Positions 1 to 9,464 of a stretch of 23,245 nucleotides of DNA are shown one piece after another. Source of the DNA: Mansonella perstans (lineage: Eukaryota; Nematoda; Chromadorea; Rhabditida; Onchocercidae). The notes beneath the pieces are model-generated. The model saw only the letters and a list, made by a program, of their open reading frames with translations. It did not search any database and was not told the origin of the DNA. The stretch's first letter is position 1; the number at the start of each line of letters is the position of its first letter. The stretch is from the NCBI GenBank assembly GCA_037074765.1, contig JBAMDO010000442.1:1-23245 (forward strand), written 5' to 3'. Both the position numbers and the translations under genes were made by a program.

Positions 1-90
1 TGAATGAATGAAATGAATGAGTGAAATGAATGAATGAAATGAATGAGTGAAATGGATGAATGAATGAATGAATGAATGAATGAATGAAGA
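1..90. repeat. GAAT/TGAA microsatellite
   Basis: Tetranucleotide TGAA repeated, with interruptions GAAA and GAGTGAAA in the first 55 bases and a clean run from about 55 to 87. It starts at the window edge, so its true length is unknown. Confidence 0.95.
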
Positions 91-1559
91 GATTTTGGCT
101 GTTATAATAATAATGGAAGGAAATAGTTTTATAAAGATATTTTTTTTTTCAAAATTGTTAAGAAATTTTTTTTATAAATATTCATTTCAAACGCGATAGT
201 TGGCAAAAAAAATAACAAATAACAATAGAGAAAGGAAAAGAAAAGGCTTATTTTTCTTTCTTACCACTCATAATTTCCGGTATTTATAATAATTTTGGCA
301 AAATTTCGCAACTCCATGAAAATTCTTCATATTTTAAAAAATGCAATTTATAAAAAAAACGAAAAAGCAATAAATAAAAAAAACTAAAAAATTTTTTATA
401 GCTTATTTTTTAATCCTAAATTCAATAGACAGATCACTCATTTAACAGATCATTTATTTTTTTAACTTTTTTTTTGCACCATTTTTTTCCTCCTTTTAAA
501 ATTTAATAATTTCAAATTTAATTTTACAAAATTTTTATTTTTTTTTAAGATTAAATGATTTAAAAATTGTGCTTGAAAGCTATTTCGATTTTATGTTGTA
601 AAATTTTAAAAAAGAGAAAAGGAAAATGAACGATTAAATAATTTTTTGGAAATAATTTTTTTTTTATAAATTTTAACATTTTTTTATATATTAAATGCTT
701 TTTGTAGTTTTCAAAAACCAAATTTTTTTTTTTAAACTTTTTCTCTTTTTTGTCGAATTTGTCGAAAGGATTATTTGTACCATAAAATATTCACACATAC
801 CCAAATACGTTCACAATTCTTTCATTTTTTTTCCCTTACTCTCTTCATCTTTTTTAAGAAAAAAAAGAAGAACGTCGAAATGTTATGAAAAAAAAAACTA
901 TGAAATTTTTCAAAATGTTTTTTTGACAAAATTATTTTTTGTTAAATCGTAACATTGTTGTATCATTTATATTTATCACACATCAGCATTTATAATAATT
1001 TCAAAAAATTTCAATTTCAAAACGAAAAAAAGAAATATGTTAACAAAAAATTATGCTTAAAATTTAATAAATGCCACAATTTAATCAATAACAATAGCTT
1101 ATTAATTAACTAATTAATCAAAAACAGTAATTTACCAACTAACTTAATTATAAAATAAGTTATCTGATAATTTAAAAAACAAATTTCATTTTTATCAAAA
1201 AAGAAAAAGTACTATGAAATTGAAAATACCAATTAAATTAATTGAAAAATTATTGTTTTTTGATCGATTATGAAAAAAAATTATTCATATTATTGATTAA
1301 TCGTAAACGAATTCTATTTATGTATTTTTTTTTCATTTTCTAATCGATTGATCCATGAAATTTTTTTTTTTGTTTTTGTATTTAACAAAATCATCGTTAT
1401 TTAATTATTATAATTGCACGCATATCAGATTAATCGTAATTTTTTTATTTTATCAACATAACATTTTTGTACTCAATTAAAAATTATTATTATTATTATC
1501 ATGATTCAATAAAACCATCATTATCATGATTCAATAAAATTATCCTTCTATTTTTTAAT
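91..1559. other. AT-rich noncoding desert
   Basis: No exon-like frame, recognisable protein motif or RNA gene seen on either strand. The open frame at 695-952 is phenylalanine and lysine rich because of T and A runs and is not credible as a gene. A short direct repeat (ATCATGATTCAATAAAA twice) lies at about 1498-1540. Confidence 0.7.
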
Positions 1560-1846
1560 TATATGAGTATAATATATTTAACTAATTATAATATAAATTT
1601 TTGCGAGTAGTAATACTTTAACTTATAATGAGTAAACTAATTAGTAATAATGTAATTTCTGACGAGTAATGATATAATGTACTTTTAATATTGTTTTTAA
1701 TGAGTAACAATATGATCAACTTTTAACGAGTAATAATATGATTTCTAGTGAGTAATGATATAATTTCTAATGAATAATAATATAATTTACTTTTAATGAA
1801 TAATAATACAATTTCTAATGAGTAATAATATGATTAACTTTTAACT
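1560..1846. repeat. Degenerate minisatellite, unit about 20-24 nt
   Basis: Repeated variants of TAATGAGTAATAATATGAT followed by TTCTA or TAACTTT, at least ten degenerate copies. The block ends exactly where the 574-bp duplicated segment starts at 1847. Confidence 0.8.
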
Positions 1847-2420
1847 ATTAATGGATATCAATCGAAGAAGGTTAACATGACTCATGCTGGTAGCTGGCCA
1901 TCATCGATACTTGACTTACGCAGAATTGATATTGAAATTGCTTCTTATGTAACTGTATTAGTGTTAAAAAGGAAGAGAGAGAATACAGAGCTTGCGAAGC
2001 ACTTTGATAAATGAGGTGTTGAATTTTAGTCTATTGTTCAGATTTGTTAATTTTTTTTTAACAATAATTTCTTAATAAAAACAGCATATATGGTAATAGG
2101 AACCGATCAAGCAATTGGGCAGGAAAAGCCACTGAAGAAAAGTTGGTGCGGGTAGCAAAGCTGATGAAAATGAACGATTTAACGATTCAAGTCAATTTGA
2201 TCCAACAAATAGTCGAAAGAATCGGATGATAAACTCGCTGTTTGAAATTCCTGGATATGATCACATAGAACGGTGAAGATACAATTTAACCGAAATAATT
2301 TTAATTTTGCACTTAAGTTAAAGAAATGGAAAGATGAGATGACTCCCACATCTCACTTCCCAACTGATGCTGTTGATTGTAGAACGGAAAACGAAATTAA
2401 TCTCTGAACCGGGAAATAGA
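1847..2420 (+). repeat. Direct segmental duplication, copy 1 (574 bp)
   Basis: Matches 6932-7506 base for base except three substitutions (G at 1864, 2292 and 2333 against A at 6949, 7377 and 7418) and one missing base between 2402 and 2403 (G at 7488 in the other copy). The offset is constant at 5085. The segment covers the upstream exons of the coiled-coil gene including their introns, so it was copied as DNA. Confidence 0.97.
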
Positions 2421-2929
2421 ATTCTTAAAACGTAAACAAACGGCGCGAGCGTTGGTGAAAGAATGGAGAGAAAAAATGAAACGTCGAGAACGGCAATTTG
2501 AAGAAGACTTTGCTGGTCTCAAGGAAAATAACCAGTCATTTTTATTCGCCGTCTGAGATTATTTATCATTTAATATTTATCAGTGAAATATAAAGTAAAG
2601 GCATATTTGATGTTTTCTAACATTTTCATTTCAAAATTTTTTTTCATATTTGCAGGAAGCAGATGATTCGTTTGAAAAAATGACCATGAAAACGTATCCA
2701 AATCAATTCGTGACATGTTCCACAGCCAAATCGAAACACTGATGAAGGAACAAAAAGAATTAAAGTTTTTTTTTTTCCCGTCAACTAACTAGTTCACTTC
2801 CCATACATTATGATCGATACAATAATATATATTTTACTGGGCACTCCTCTTTTCCTCTTTTTTTCCAGAAATTATGAGGAAATTGTGGTGAAAGTGGACG
2901 AATTGATTACAAAAATATGTAAAGTATAA
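1877..2929 (+). pseudogene. Coiled-coil protein gene with disrupted frame
   Basis: I do not recognise the family. A first open segment starts at ATG 1877 (MTHAGSWPSS...) and closes at TGA 2012. A second begins after the acceptor at 2083-2084 and runs to TGA 2227. A third frame is open from about 2226 (RMINSLFEIPGYDHIE), and a fourth (from about 2270) reads through to 2401 ending TENEIN. A one-base loss after 2402 then forces a stop; the frame resumes as LNREIEFLKRKQ and continues charged and helix-like to a possible donor near 2550. Later exons are 2656-2764 (acceptor TTGCAG) and 2869-2929 (acceptor TTTCCAG, ending DELITKICKV stop), in consistent phase with each other. An A6 run at 2675-2680 also needs one extra base to keep the heptad-like frame. 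Lys, Glu, Arg and Gln richness suggests a coiled coil. Pseudogene or error-laden assembly are both possible. Confidence 0.6.
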
Positions 2930-3000
2930 ATTTGAATAAGCAAATGGATAAAAGTAACTCGGATCAAAGCATATATTGTTTATCAAACCTAATACAACAG

Positions 3001-3006
3001 TTTATT
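3001..3006 (-). terminator. AATAAA polyadenylation signal of the Ig-domain gene
   Basis: TTTATT on the + strand reads AATAAA on the - strand, 13 nt after the stop codon that begins at 3022. Very short 3' UTRs are common in nematodes. Confidence 0.5.
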
Positions 3007-3019
3007 ACAGCACAACCAG

Positions 3020-5417
3020 CTACTGCAATTTCAAATGATTTAGCGGCCTATGCTTCACTTTTTGCTCGGTAGCACCGTAATTTTTGCGTTGATTTATTTC
3101 AGCAATATTCACAATCGTCATTACAGCATCACGATTATTTCTCTTACTTTCTCCTGCTAACGAAAAACTGTAGCACAGTTCAATGATATAAGAGAAGTAC
3201 CTGAAGCAATGATAGAGTTGTCGAGATTGGACGATCATACCATTCAAAGTTCTCCTGCGTGAGGATTCTGTCTCTTCCTGTTTACTTTCCGACGTATGAA
3301 CTGTTGTGGTAATATGGCTCTGAAATGTAAATTCAATGGGGAACTATTTTTCCCACTTCGTCAAATTTCATTAAATTAATTTTTATAGACTTGAAAAAAA
3401 TTTTTGAAAATTTGCATCATTTATCACCTTCATCTCACTTGTTGTAAGATCCAGAATTTTCTCGTAGAAATCGACTACAGAAGTGTCCAGTATTATTGCT
3501 TCACGTTGTGGATGCAACAAACTTGAAGAAAAGAAATAAGGCATGTATTATTAACTATTCAGTGAATTATGATTCAAATATGAGTGCAAATTAGCAAAAC
3601 AGTTATTTAAAAATGAATTTTGTTACAAATATAACTAGTTTAAGAAGGACAAACGAAAATTACCGGTAGAAAATTGCAAATGCAACGAGTGGTATGGAAA
3701 GCATCATCGTTATAAAGTAATTAATCATGCCACGTTTAATTCCTTCCTAAAAGTTATGATTTTGCATTTTTTAAACAAAACTGAAGCCACATTTTTTAAG
3801 TAGTATTTGCTTGAGACTTACTGCTACAGTAATAACATGCAGATTGACAGATCCGTGCGGTTTGCCATTAAGAAAACATTCGTATCGACCATCATCTCGG
3901 GCTACCGTTAATGGACTGATCTAACATAGTTTAATATCGCAGATGTTGTCATTTCGGTAACCGAAATGATATAAGCATGAAAAATTTAAGTAATCTTGGC
4001 CGAAAGGACTCTGTTTATAGTACATCACAATAGTTTTCAGTATTTTTAATTAAAGCGAACCTGAAGGTATTTCGATTGTATGATCTTGACGCGCCAAGAT
4101 AACCGAGCGTCAGTCATTACTGGTGAGCCATCCAGATACCATTTAATGTTTGGCTAAGTTACAGTGAAAAAATTTTTTAGAAAGACGAATTTTTCTAAGT
4201 CACTTTTGTTTCAGAATGATTCAACATTAACTTATATTAATAAAAGTCAAAACTATGGAACAAGCTGTTAAAATTTGAAAGCACACCGCAGAAACAGATA
4301 TTATGAATATTTCAAGCAAACAGTAGAAACGAAAGAAACGACTTTTTGTAACAGAAACGCAATTATGGTGCCTTTTGTTTCAAATTAGTCATTTGGTTTA
4401 TTAAGTAATGATTTAATTCGCTAAATCTAACTTTAATATATCATAAGCTTTAGAAGTTGGAGAAAAAATATTTGTATGAATCATACTTAGTAGGCAAATG
4501 AATTTCAAATATTAATGCTTAATTGATTATGTGATATATTTCCGAAAATTATCTAATAAATGACTACAGGTTTCACGAAAAGTGCAAAATATTGAAAATC
4601 AAGTGGATAGACAGGCAAAATATCAAATTTCTAACTTTCTTAATTTTTCTGCTTATTGGGCATTCCAATGTCAGAAGCAATCCTTCGATCAACTCAAAAT
4701 CGAAATCAGCACTTTGCAACGGAAGGTCATAAACCGATTGTTTTAGCAAAAATACTCTCTTCATCATGGATCTTTTTTTCAACTGTTCCTCTTTCTTTTC
4801 CTTTTTCTTTTTCTTCATCAACCAGGGATATTTTCCGTGATATATTTTCTTCAGTTTACTTTCGAATGTCTTTAAAATCCTTTAACTTCTCATGAATTTA
4901 CACCAATTATAGGATCATTATTGTAATCATTGTCAATTTAAAGTTTCAACTTGAGTTTTGGGTCGGAATGATAGAGTGGAAATAATCTGAATTTATGATT
5001 CCTAAAACCATTTTATTTTTACCACAAATAATTCTTTTGATTCAGTTCTCTCACATTCATTTTCATGATAAAAAAATATGAGAGTTTTCCAAAAATTTTT
5101 TGTTGAACTGGTACTGTGGGAATAGTTTGAATTTGTCTTTTCTTCTCTTATATGTTCAAATTATATGAAATTTTCATGAAAAAATTGGCAATCGTGATAA
5201 CGAAATAGCGGAAAGAAACAACAAACTTCGTAGGCTGAGGTGGACATAAACCTTTGGCTGCATACTTATCATATTCGGCAGGTTCGAGTACTGCGCATTC
5301 CAATAAATCCAACCGCCCCAATGATTTTTTTGTGATCCTGACAGGTACCTGAACCATCTGCTTATTAGCATCGCATAGTTTTGTGATGAACAAAACGAGA
5401 AGTAAACAACCGCCCAT
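3020..5417 (-). CDS. Single-pass membrane protein with one Ig-like domain
   Basis: Seven exons fit in phase: 5417-5227, 4879-4636, 4153-4061, 3920-3822, 3746-3664, 3521-3428 and 3319-3020, giving about 367 aa. Residues 1-17 look like a signal peptide (MGGCLLLVLFITKLCDA). Residues 65-110 are strongly basic with a Lys/Glu-rich stretch. The Ig fold spans about 120-209: LTLEC (Cys137), IKWYLDG (Trp150), then DDGRYEC (Cys191), the classic D-x-G-x-Y-x-C signature. A hydrophobic helix follows at about 216-236, then a tail of about 130 residues. The topology implies a type I cell-surface protein, perhaps in adhesion or recognition; ligand and family member unknown. Exon 2's acceptor (GTTAAAG) is weak and chosen for phase. 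Residues coded near 3200-3160 could be a 36-nt in-frame intron instead. Neighbouring start at 5860 is divergent. Confidence 0.75.
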
Positions 5418-5859
5418 TGTTCATCAAACAGCCCATGATGACTTTCCTTCTGATTAACAGTTTTTTAAAGCATTTCAGTTTGATCTGTTTTATAAAATTT
5501 CCGTTATCTCTCAGAGAAAAATTCGATAAATTTAACTGAACAATTCCAGAAATGTTGTTACTTTCCGGTAGAACACATGTAATACAGTTGAAGAAGATGC
5601 GTAAACATCACCAAAATACTGTACGGTAGAATATTTTCATTTTAACACAATATCCCACACTTCTATTCTATTGCACCCACTGTCCATTGTTTGCTTGGAA
5701 AATTCAATACATCTCAGAAAATGAGCAATTCAGCAAGTTCTGTTTTTTTTTTATTTTTTTTTCTTTTTTTAATGCAATCTAATACATATCGTCAGGTAAA
5801 AAAAGTTCAAAAAAAGTGTGGATGACTTTTTTACTAGAAAGAAACCTACTGTATCATTT
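5418..5859. promoter_or_regulatory. Divergent intergenic region
   Basis: 442 bp between the start of the minus-strand Ig gene and the start of the plus-strand five-exon model, so it should hold both promoters. A T-rich tract sits at about 5741-5770. No TATA box or specific binding site can be named. Confidence 0.4.
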
Positions 5860-6842
5860 ATGAACGAATTAAGTGATGCTGAACTTCAACAGGTTTCCTT
5901 TTGTTTTGTCTTTTTTCTTTGAAATTATAAGAAGCTTCCTTTTTTTTCGTTTTGTAATACTTCGTCATAATCGGTGAAATGTACTTATGAATATATTTAA
6001 ATAAATTTCAGCGAGAGCAAGCAGCAATATCAAGAAAAAACAAAATGTCGAAAGATCCACCAGAGTGAGCAAATCCAAATAAAGTTCTTTTACTTTCCAT
6101 GTCACTAGCATATTGTTTTTATCATTTTCTGCCATTTCATGTCAACTTTCTCGATTTTGTTATCACACTGACACCAAATATGATAAACTTCAGGGGCATT
6201 ATATAAAGCAGCTTTTACAAAGATTAATAACCAGCACATCATATTAAGGGGTATCAAACTAAAAAAATTAAACAGAACTTTGTTACAGAACTAGAGGTGC
6301 AGTCACTATTGCGACAAATTGTGATCGTCCAACAAAAATCGTTACTAAAGAATTTGGCGAGTATATTCGGGTCAGCATCTAGGTTAGTATCAGATTTGTT
6401 TCGAAGAATGAGAAGAATCGTGCACTACTGATTACTTTCTCTGTTTTTTGTAAGTACCAACAGAACGGGAACTTTCATTATCATTTAAAATGAAATTTAA
6501 TACTTCAATTGATGTTTTCCATTAATCCAATCGTTCCCCTTTTTGATCCAAAACGCTTGATTTTAGATGTCGGACATTTTTCATTTACTGGTTCTTAAAC
6601 CTATATTTACCAACTCTATTACTGCCATCCAAAGTTCATGCCAAACGTGGAAAGCTTTGGATACAACAGATCTTGCACATAACATTAGTAAGTTTTCGTA
6701 AATGTAAATCACATAGCTAACATCATTGGATAAAATTCACACTTCACTAAAGAATGGTCAGTAATGTACTGATGAATTTCAATTTATTAATTACAATAAT
6801 ACAAATATTGTAGATTATTATGATAATGAAAATAAGGACTAA
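5860..6842 (+). CDS. Small hypothetical protein, five-exon model (about 105 aa)
   Basis: Unrecognised. Exons that join in phase: 5860-5892 (MNELSDAELQQ, donor CAG|GTTTCC), 6012-6064 (acceptor TTTCAG, donor GA|GTGAGC), 6289-6370 (acceptor TTACAG, donor CGG|GTCAGC; contains ATNCDRPTKIVTKEFGEYI), 6567-6687 (acceptor TTTTAG, donor A|GTAAGT) and 6814-6842 (acceptor TTGTAG, short end NYYDNENKD then TAA). The first three exons have protein-like composition and are the best supported. Exon 4 is open in two frames and exon 5 is short, so the 3' end is tentative; the gene could instead be truncated. An acceptor TTTACTAG lies 17 nt upstream of the start, suitable for spliced-leader addition. No signal peptide or known motif. 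The model ends 89 bp before the second copy of the duplication. Confidence 0.45.
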
Positions 6843-6931
6843 CAAATACGGAGTAAGGATTTCCGGCTCAAGGTGCCCTATTGAGCATAATACTGAGATT
6901 GACTCCAATCAGAAAATGAAGGAATCCGTAA

Positions 6932-7506
6932 ATTAATGGATATCAATCAAAGAAGGTTAACATGACTCATGCTGGTAGCTGGCCATCATCGATACTTGAC
7001 TTACGCAGAATTGATATTGAAATTGCTTCTTATGTAACTGTATTAGTGTTAAAAAGGAAGAGAGAGAATACAGAGCTTGCGAAGCACTTTGATAAATGAG
7101 GTGTTGAATTTTAGTCTATTGTTCAGATTTGTTAATTTTTTTTTAACAATAATTTCTTAATAAAAACAGCATATATGGTAATAGGAACCGATCAAGCAAT
7201 TGGGCAGGAAAAGCCACTGAAGAAAAGTTGGTGCGGGTAGCAAAGCTGATGAAAATGAACGATTTAACGATTCAAGTCAATTTGATCCAACAAATAGTCG
7301 AAAGAATCGGATGATAAACTCGCTGTTTGAAATTCCTGGATATGATCACATAGAACGGTGAAGATACAATTTAACCAAAATAATTTTAATTTTGCACTTA
7401 AGTTAAAGAAATGGAAAAATGAGATGACTCCCACATCTCACTTCCCAACTGATGCTGTTGATTGTAGAACGGAAAACGAAATTAATCGTCTGAACCGGGA
7501 AATAGA
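6932..7506 (+). repeat. Direct segmental duplication, copy 2 (575 bp)
   Basis: Second copy of the 1847-2420 segment, same orientation. It keeps G7488, so its reading frame runs TENEINRLNREIE without the break seen in copy 1, but the homology stops at 7506 inside the exon. The remaining exons of the coiled-coil gene are absent here. Right of the breakpoint the sequence is unrelated (AT-rich, then the eEF2 kinase fragment on the other strand). Confidence 0.97.
6932..7506 (+). pseudogene. Truncated copy of the coiled-coil gene
   Basis: Carries the same upstream open segments as the copy at 1877 (start ATG at 6962) with the same frame changes at the equivalents of 2227 and 2274, but lacks everything after REIE. 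Without the later exons it cannot encode the full product. It is useful as a record of one base (G7488) that the longer copy has lost. Confidence 0.7.
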
Positions 7507-7651
7507 GATATAAGCTATAAGCCTAAACACTAAACACCACAAAATATCAACCTTACTAAATAGTAAGCTAAACACTCAAGTGAGTTGAAATAATTAAACT
7601 GAATAAATATATCAGTAAATTTTGGAACTTAACAAAATACAAGAGACATAC
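7507..7651. other. Junction between duplication and eEF2 kinase fragment
   Basis: 145 bp of AT-rich sequence with short repeats (AAGCTATAAGCC, CTAAACACTAAACACC, GCTAAACACTC). Reading on the minus strand from the donor at 7651, the next eEF2 kinase exon (G-rich loop GDGNLG region) should follow within an intron's distance but is not present before the duplication begins. Confidence 0.5.
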
Positions 7652-8703
7652 GGCATATATTTGTGGATCGGTGTACAAATCTCCCACTCCTTGTATATCA
7701 ACAACAATCAACTGATGCCCACTGCGTTCAAATGTAAAATGACTGAATGCCTAAAAATATAAGAATATACAAATTTAGCACTGCATCACAGTAACTTCGG
7801 TTGTTTAAGAAAAAATTCCTGTAACCCAAAATAACTAGCATATCTGTGGTAACTAAGCTGAGGTGTCTGACGACAAACATCTGATACAAAGCCAGAATTG
7901 GAGTTGTATTTAAATTAATGTATTCGCCTTCTATGAAACGTTCAAGATGATAAAATATATGTTCATTTTCATTGAGAAATTCCAAAATGCACACTTGAAA
8001 AATATCAATCTAAATAGTTTTTGTAAATTGTAGCACACAGAAGTTGTTCAGATTTTGGATAAGATAGAATGCTTACTTTTATTAAATCAACTGCAAACTG
8101 CTAATTATCTTTAAAAATAAACTGTTCAAAACAGGATAACCTTTTTGGGTGGATTATGACGATTAAATTCCTCAGCCTAAAGTTTGCTATCCATTTGCAA
8201 CTTCACATCTTCAAACAATACCTGGAAAGCTATCTGTTCTGCTATTTAAAACCTAAACATTTGTCAAAAAAAATCTATCCAACCGTCCTCCATTTTTGTA
8301 AAAAAAATTTCATAAAATTTAATGTTCACAAATTATGCTGTTCAACCATCTGATAACAAATGATAACTGCAATATTCAACCAAACTGATAACTACAATAA
8401 CTATGAAAAATCGCAGGATGATTAAAACGACGAATATCAAGTAAGCCGAGGTCTTTACAGAGATCTTTCAAAATCTTCATGATTTTTCATAATATTTCTT
8501 CCACCATCTTGTTCATTTTCCATTCAACTCAATTGTCTATGAATTCGAAATATGCAAAATCAAAACCAACGAACTTCTTTATCAACACCTCGTATATATT
8601 TTTTTGCAACATAGTTCTGTGCGTGGCCCCAATCGTTATTTTTACCACACGATCCAAGCTTTTTCAAGCGATAACATTCGCGCATTGCACCTCGAGCAAA
8701 AGG
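7652..8703 (-). pseudogene. efk-1: eEF2 kinase (alpha-kinase) fragment, decayed
   Basis: eEF2 kinase phosphorylates elongation factor 2 to slow translation. Exons of the alpha-kinase domain are in family order. 8703-8575 encodes PFARGAMRECYRLKK and NYVAKKYI, carrying the ATP-site lysine. 8221-8141 encodes VLFEDVKLQM. 7993-about 7858 encodes CILEF, HLERFIEGEYI and, in another frame, KYNSNSGFVSDVCRQTPQ. 7750-7652 encodes AFSHFTFERSGHQLIVVDI and GVGDLYTDPQ. Lesions: TAG at 8177-8179 replaces the conserved Trp of the KLW(G/A)EE motif; about 5 extra bases near 7911-7919 shift frame between EGEYI and KYNSNSG; the donor after TPQ reads CTTAGT (7857-7852) where GTTAGT is expected. The N-terminus, the later zinc-binding part of the kinase domain and the C-terminal repeats are missing. 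Introns persist, so it arose by DNA copying. Identification is very secure; gene symbol by analogy to C. elegans. Confidence 0.9.
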
Positions 8704-8748
8704 CTTCAAGGAATATATATAAGTGAATTATTCGTCAAGCAGCAGTAT

Positions 8749-9419
8749 CTATCTACAAAATGTAAGCTTTTCACCATTTGATAATCGCAAATTTTCCACG
8801 AATAATTGTGTAAGCGCTGACCTACCGTTTGGATAATCCCACTGTTCACACGAAGCATTATTTAAGCTCACCGGCATGCCACCTATACAACCTTGTATAA
8901 GAAATTATAGGAACCACAAATTAAAGGAGTATGCCTTTTTTTGAATCGAAAAAAATGAACTCTTACCTTTGAAATTGAGCACCCCACTTCCGCGTAAATA
9001 GTCAAGCACTTACTTTGTTATGCGTCCGTCATAGCCACCAAGTAAAAGTGGGAAAACATTAGACGGATAGAAACTGCTCTTCAATTCCTGCTTCATCAAG
9101 TCATAATCAAACCATGCCCACAGTCTTCACTCCAGAACACCTCATCCAGAGCTTCACGTAACGTCTTGTACAGTTCACGATATTCAGTTGCTTTTCTTAA
9201 AATATCTTTTACTCGAAACAAAACTTATGACCATCACTCAAACTTACACAGAAAATATGTATTATAAAATAAGCGCAGAAAAGAAAAACTAAAATAAAGC
9301 TTAATTGCTTTAGAACAAAATGGACAACGTACTTAGATCTTCCAAGTATTTCATAAAAATTAGCAAGGGTAGCAAAATTCCATGCCATAAATACATTCAG
9401 ATCAACAGGAATAATATCA
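8749..9419 (-). pseudogene. tre: Trehalase (GH37) fragment, decayed
   Basis: Trehalase splits trehalose into two glucose units. Exons: 9419-9333 (IIPVDLN, MAWNFATLANFYEILGRS; acceptor TTCTAG), 9195-8967 (ATEYRELYKTLREALDEVFW, WFDYDLMKQEL, FYPSNVFPLLLGGYDGRI, VLDYLRGSGVLNFKG) and 8882 onward (GGMPVSLNN, EQWDYPNG), which continues as homologous sequence QLFVENLRLSNGEK to TAG at 8749-8751. QWDYPNG is the start of trehalase signature 2. Lesions: a G appears lost in the GGG run at 9117-9119 (minus strand), shifting frame before WFDYDL; TAA at 9010-9012 interrupts ITK-VLDYL; signature Trp after QWDYPNG is AGG (Arg) at 8821-8823. Signature 1 and the rest of the catalytic domain are absent. TAA 9010 overlaps a GTAAGT, so a splice there is a weaker alternative. 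Confidence 0.88.
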
Positions 9420-9433
9420 CTAGAATAATATCA

Positions 9434-9460
<27 letters not shown>
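9434..9460 (+). repeat. Poly(T) run, 27 nt
   Basis: Uninterrupted T run just upstream (minus-strand sense) of the first recognisable trehalase exon. On the minus strand it is poly(A) and lies 5' of the fragment, so it is not a retroposition tail for it. Confidence 0.95.

Positions 9461-9464
<4 letters not shown>

Noticed and set aside
4656..4895. Plus-strand frame of 79 codons
   Set aside because: Antisense shadow of exon 2 of the Ig-domain gene, which carries the LTLEC motif.
6847..6930. Terminal inverted repeats of a small transposon (TACGGA/TCCGTA)
   Set aside because: The matching arms are only six to eight bases and no target-site duplication or larger element was found.
8395..8476. 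27-codon frame MKILKDLCKDLGLLDI... inside the eEF2 kinase intron
   Set aside because: Open frame of chance length with no acceptor-donor pair and no fit to either neighbouring exon.
8479..8781. 100-codon plus-strand frame
   Set aside because: Antisense of the eEF2 kinase exon containing RGAMRECYRLKK and the adjoining trehalase piece.
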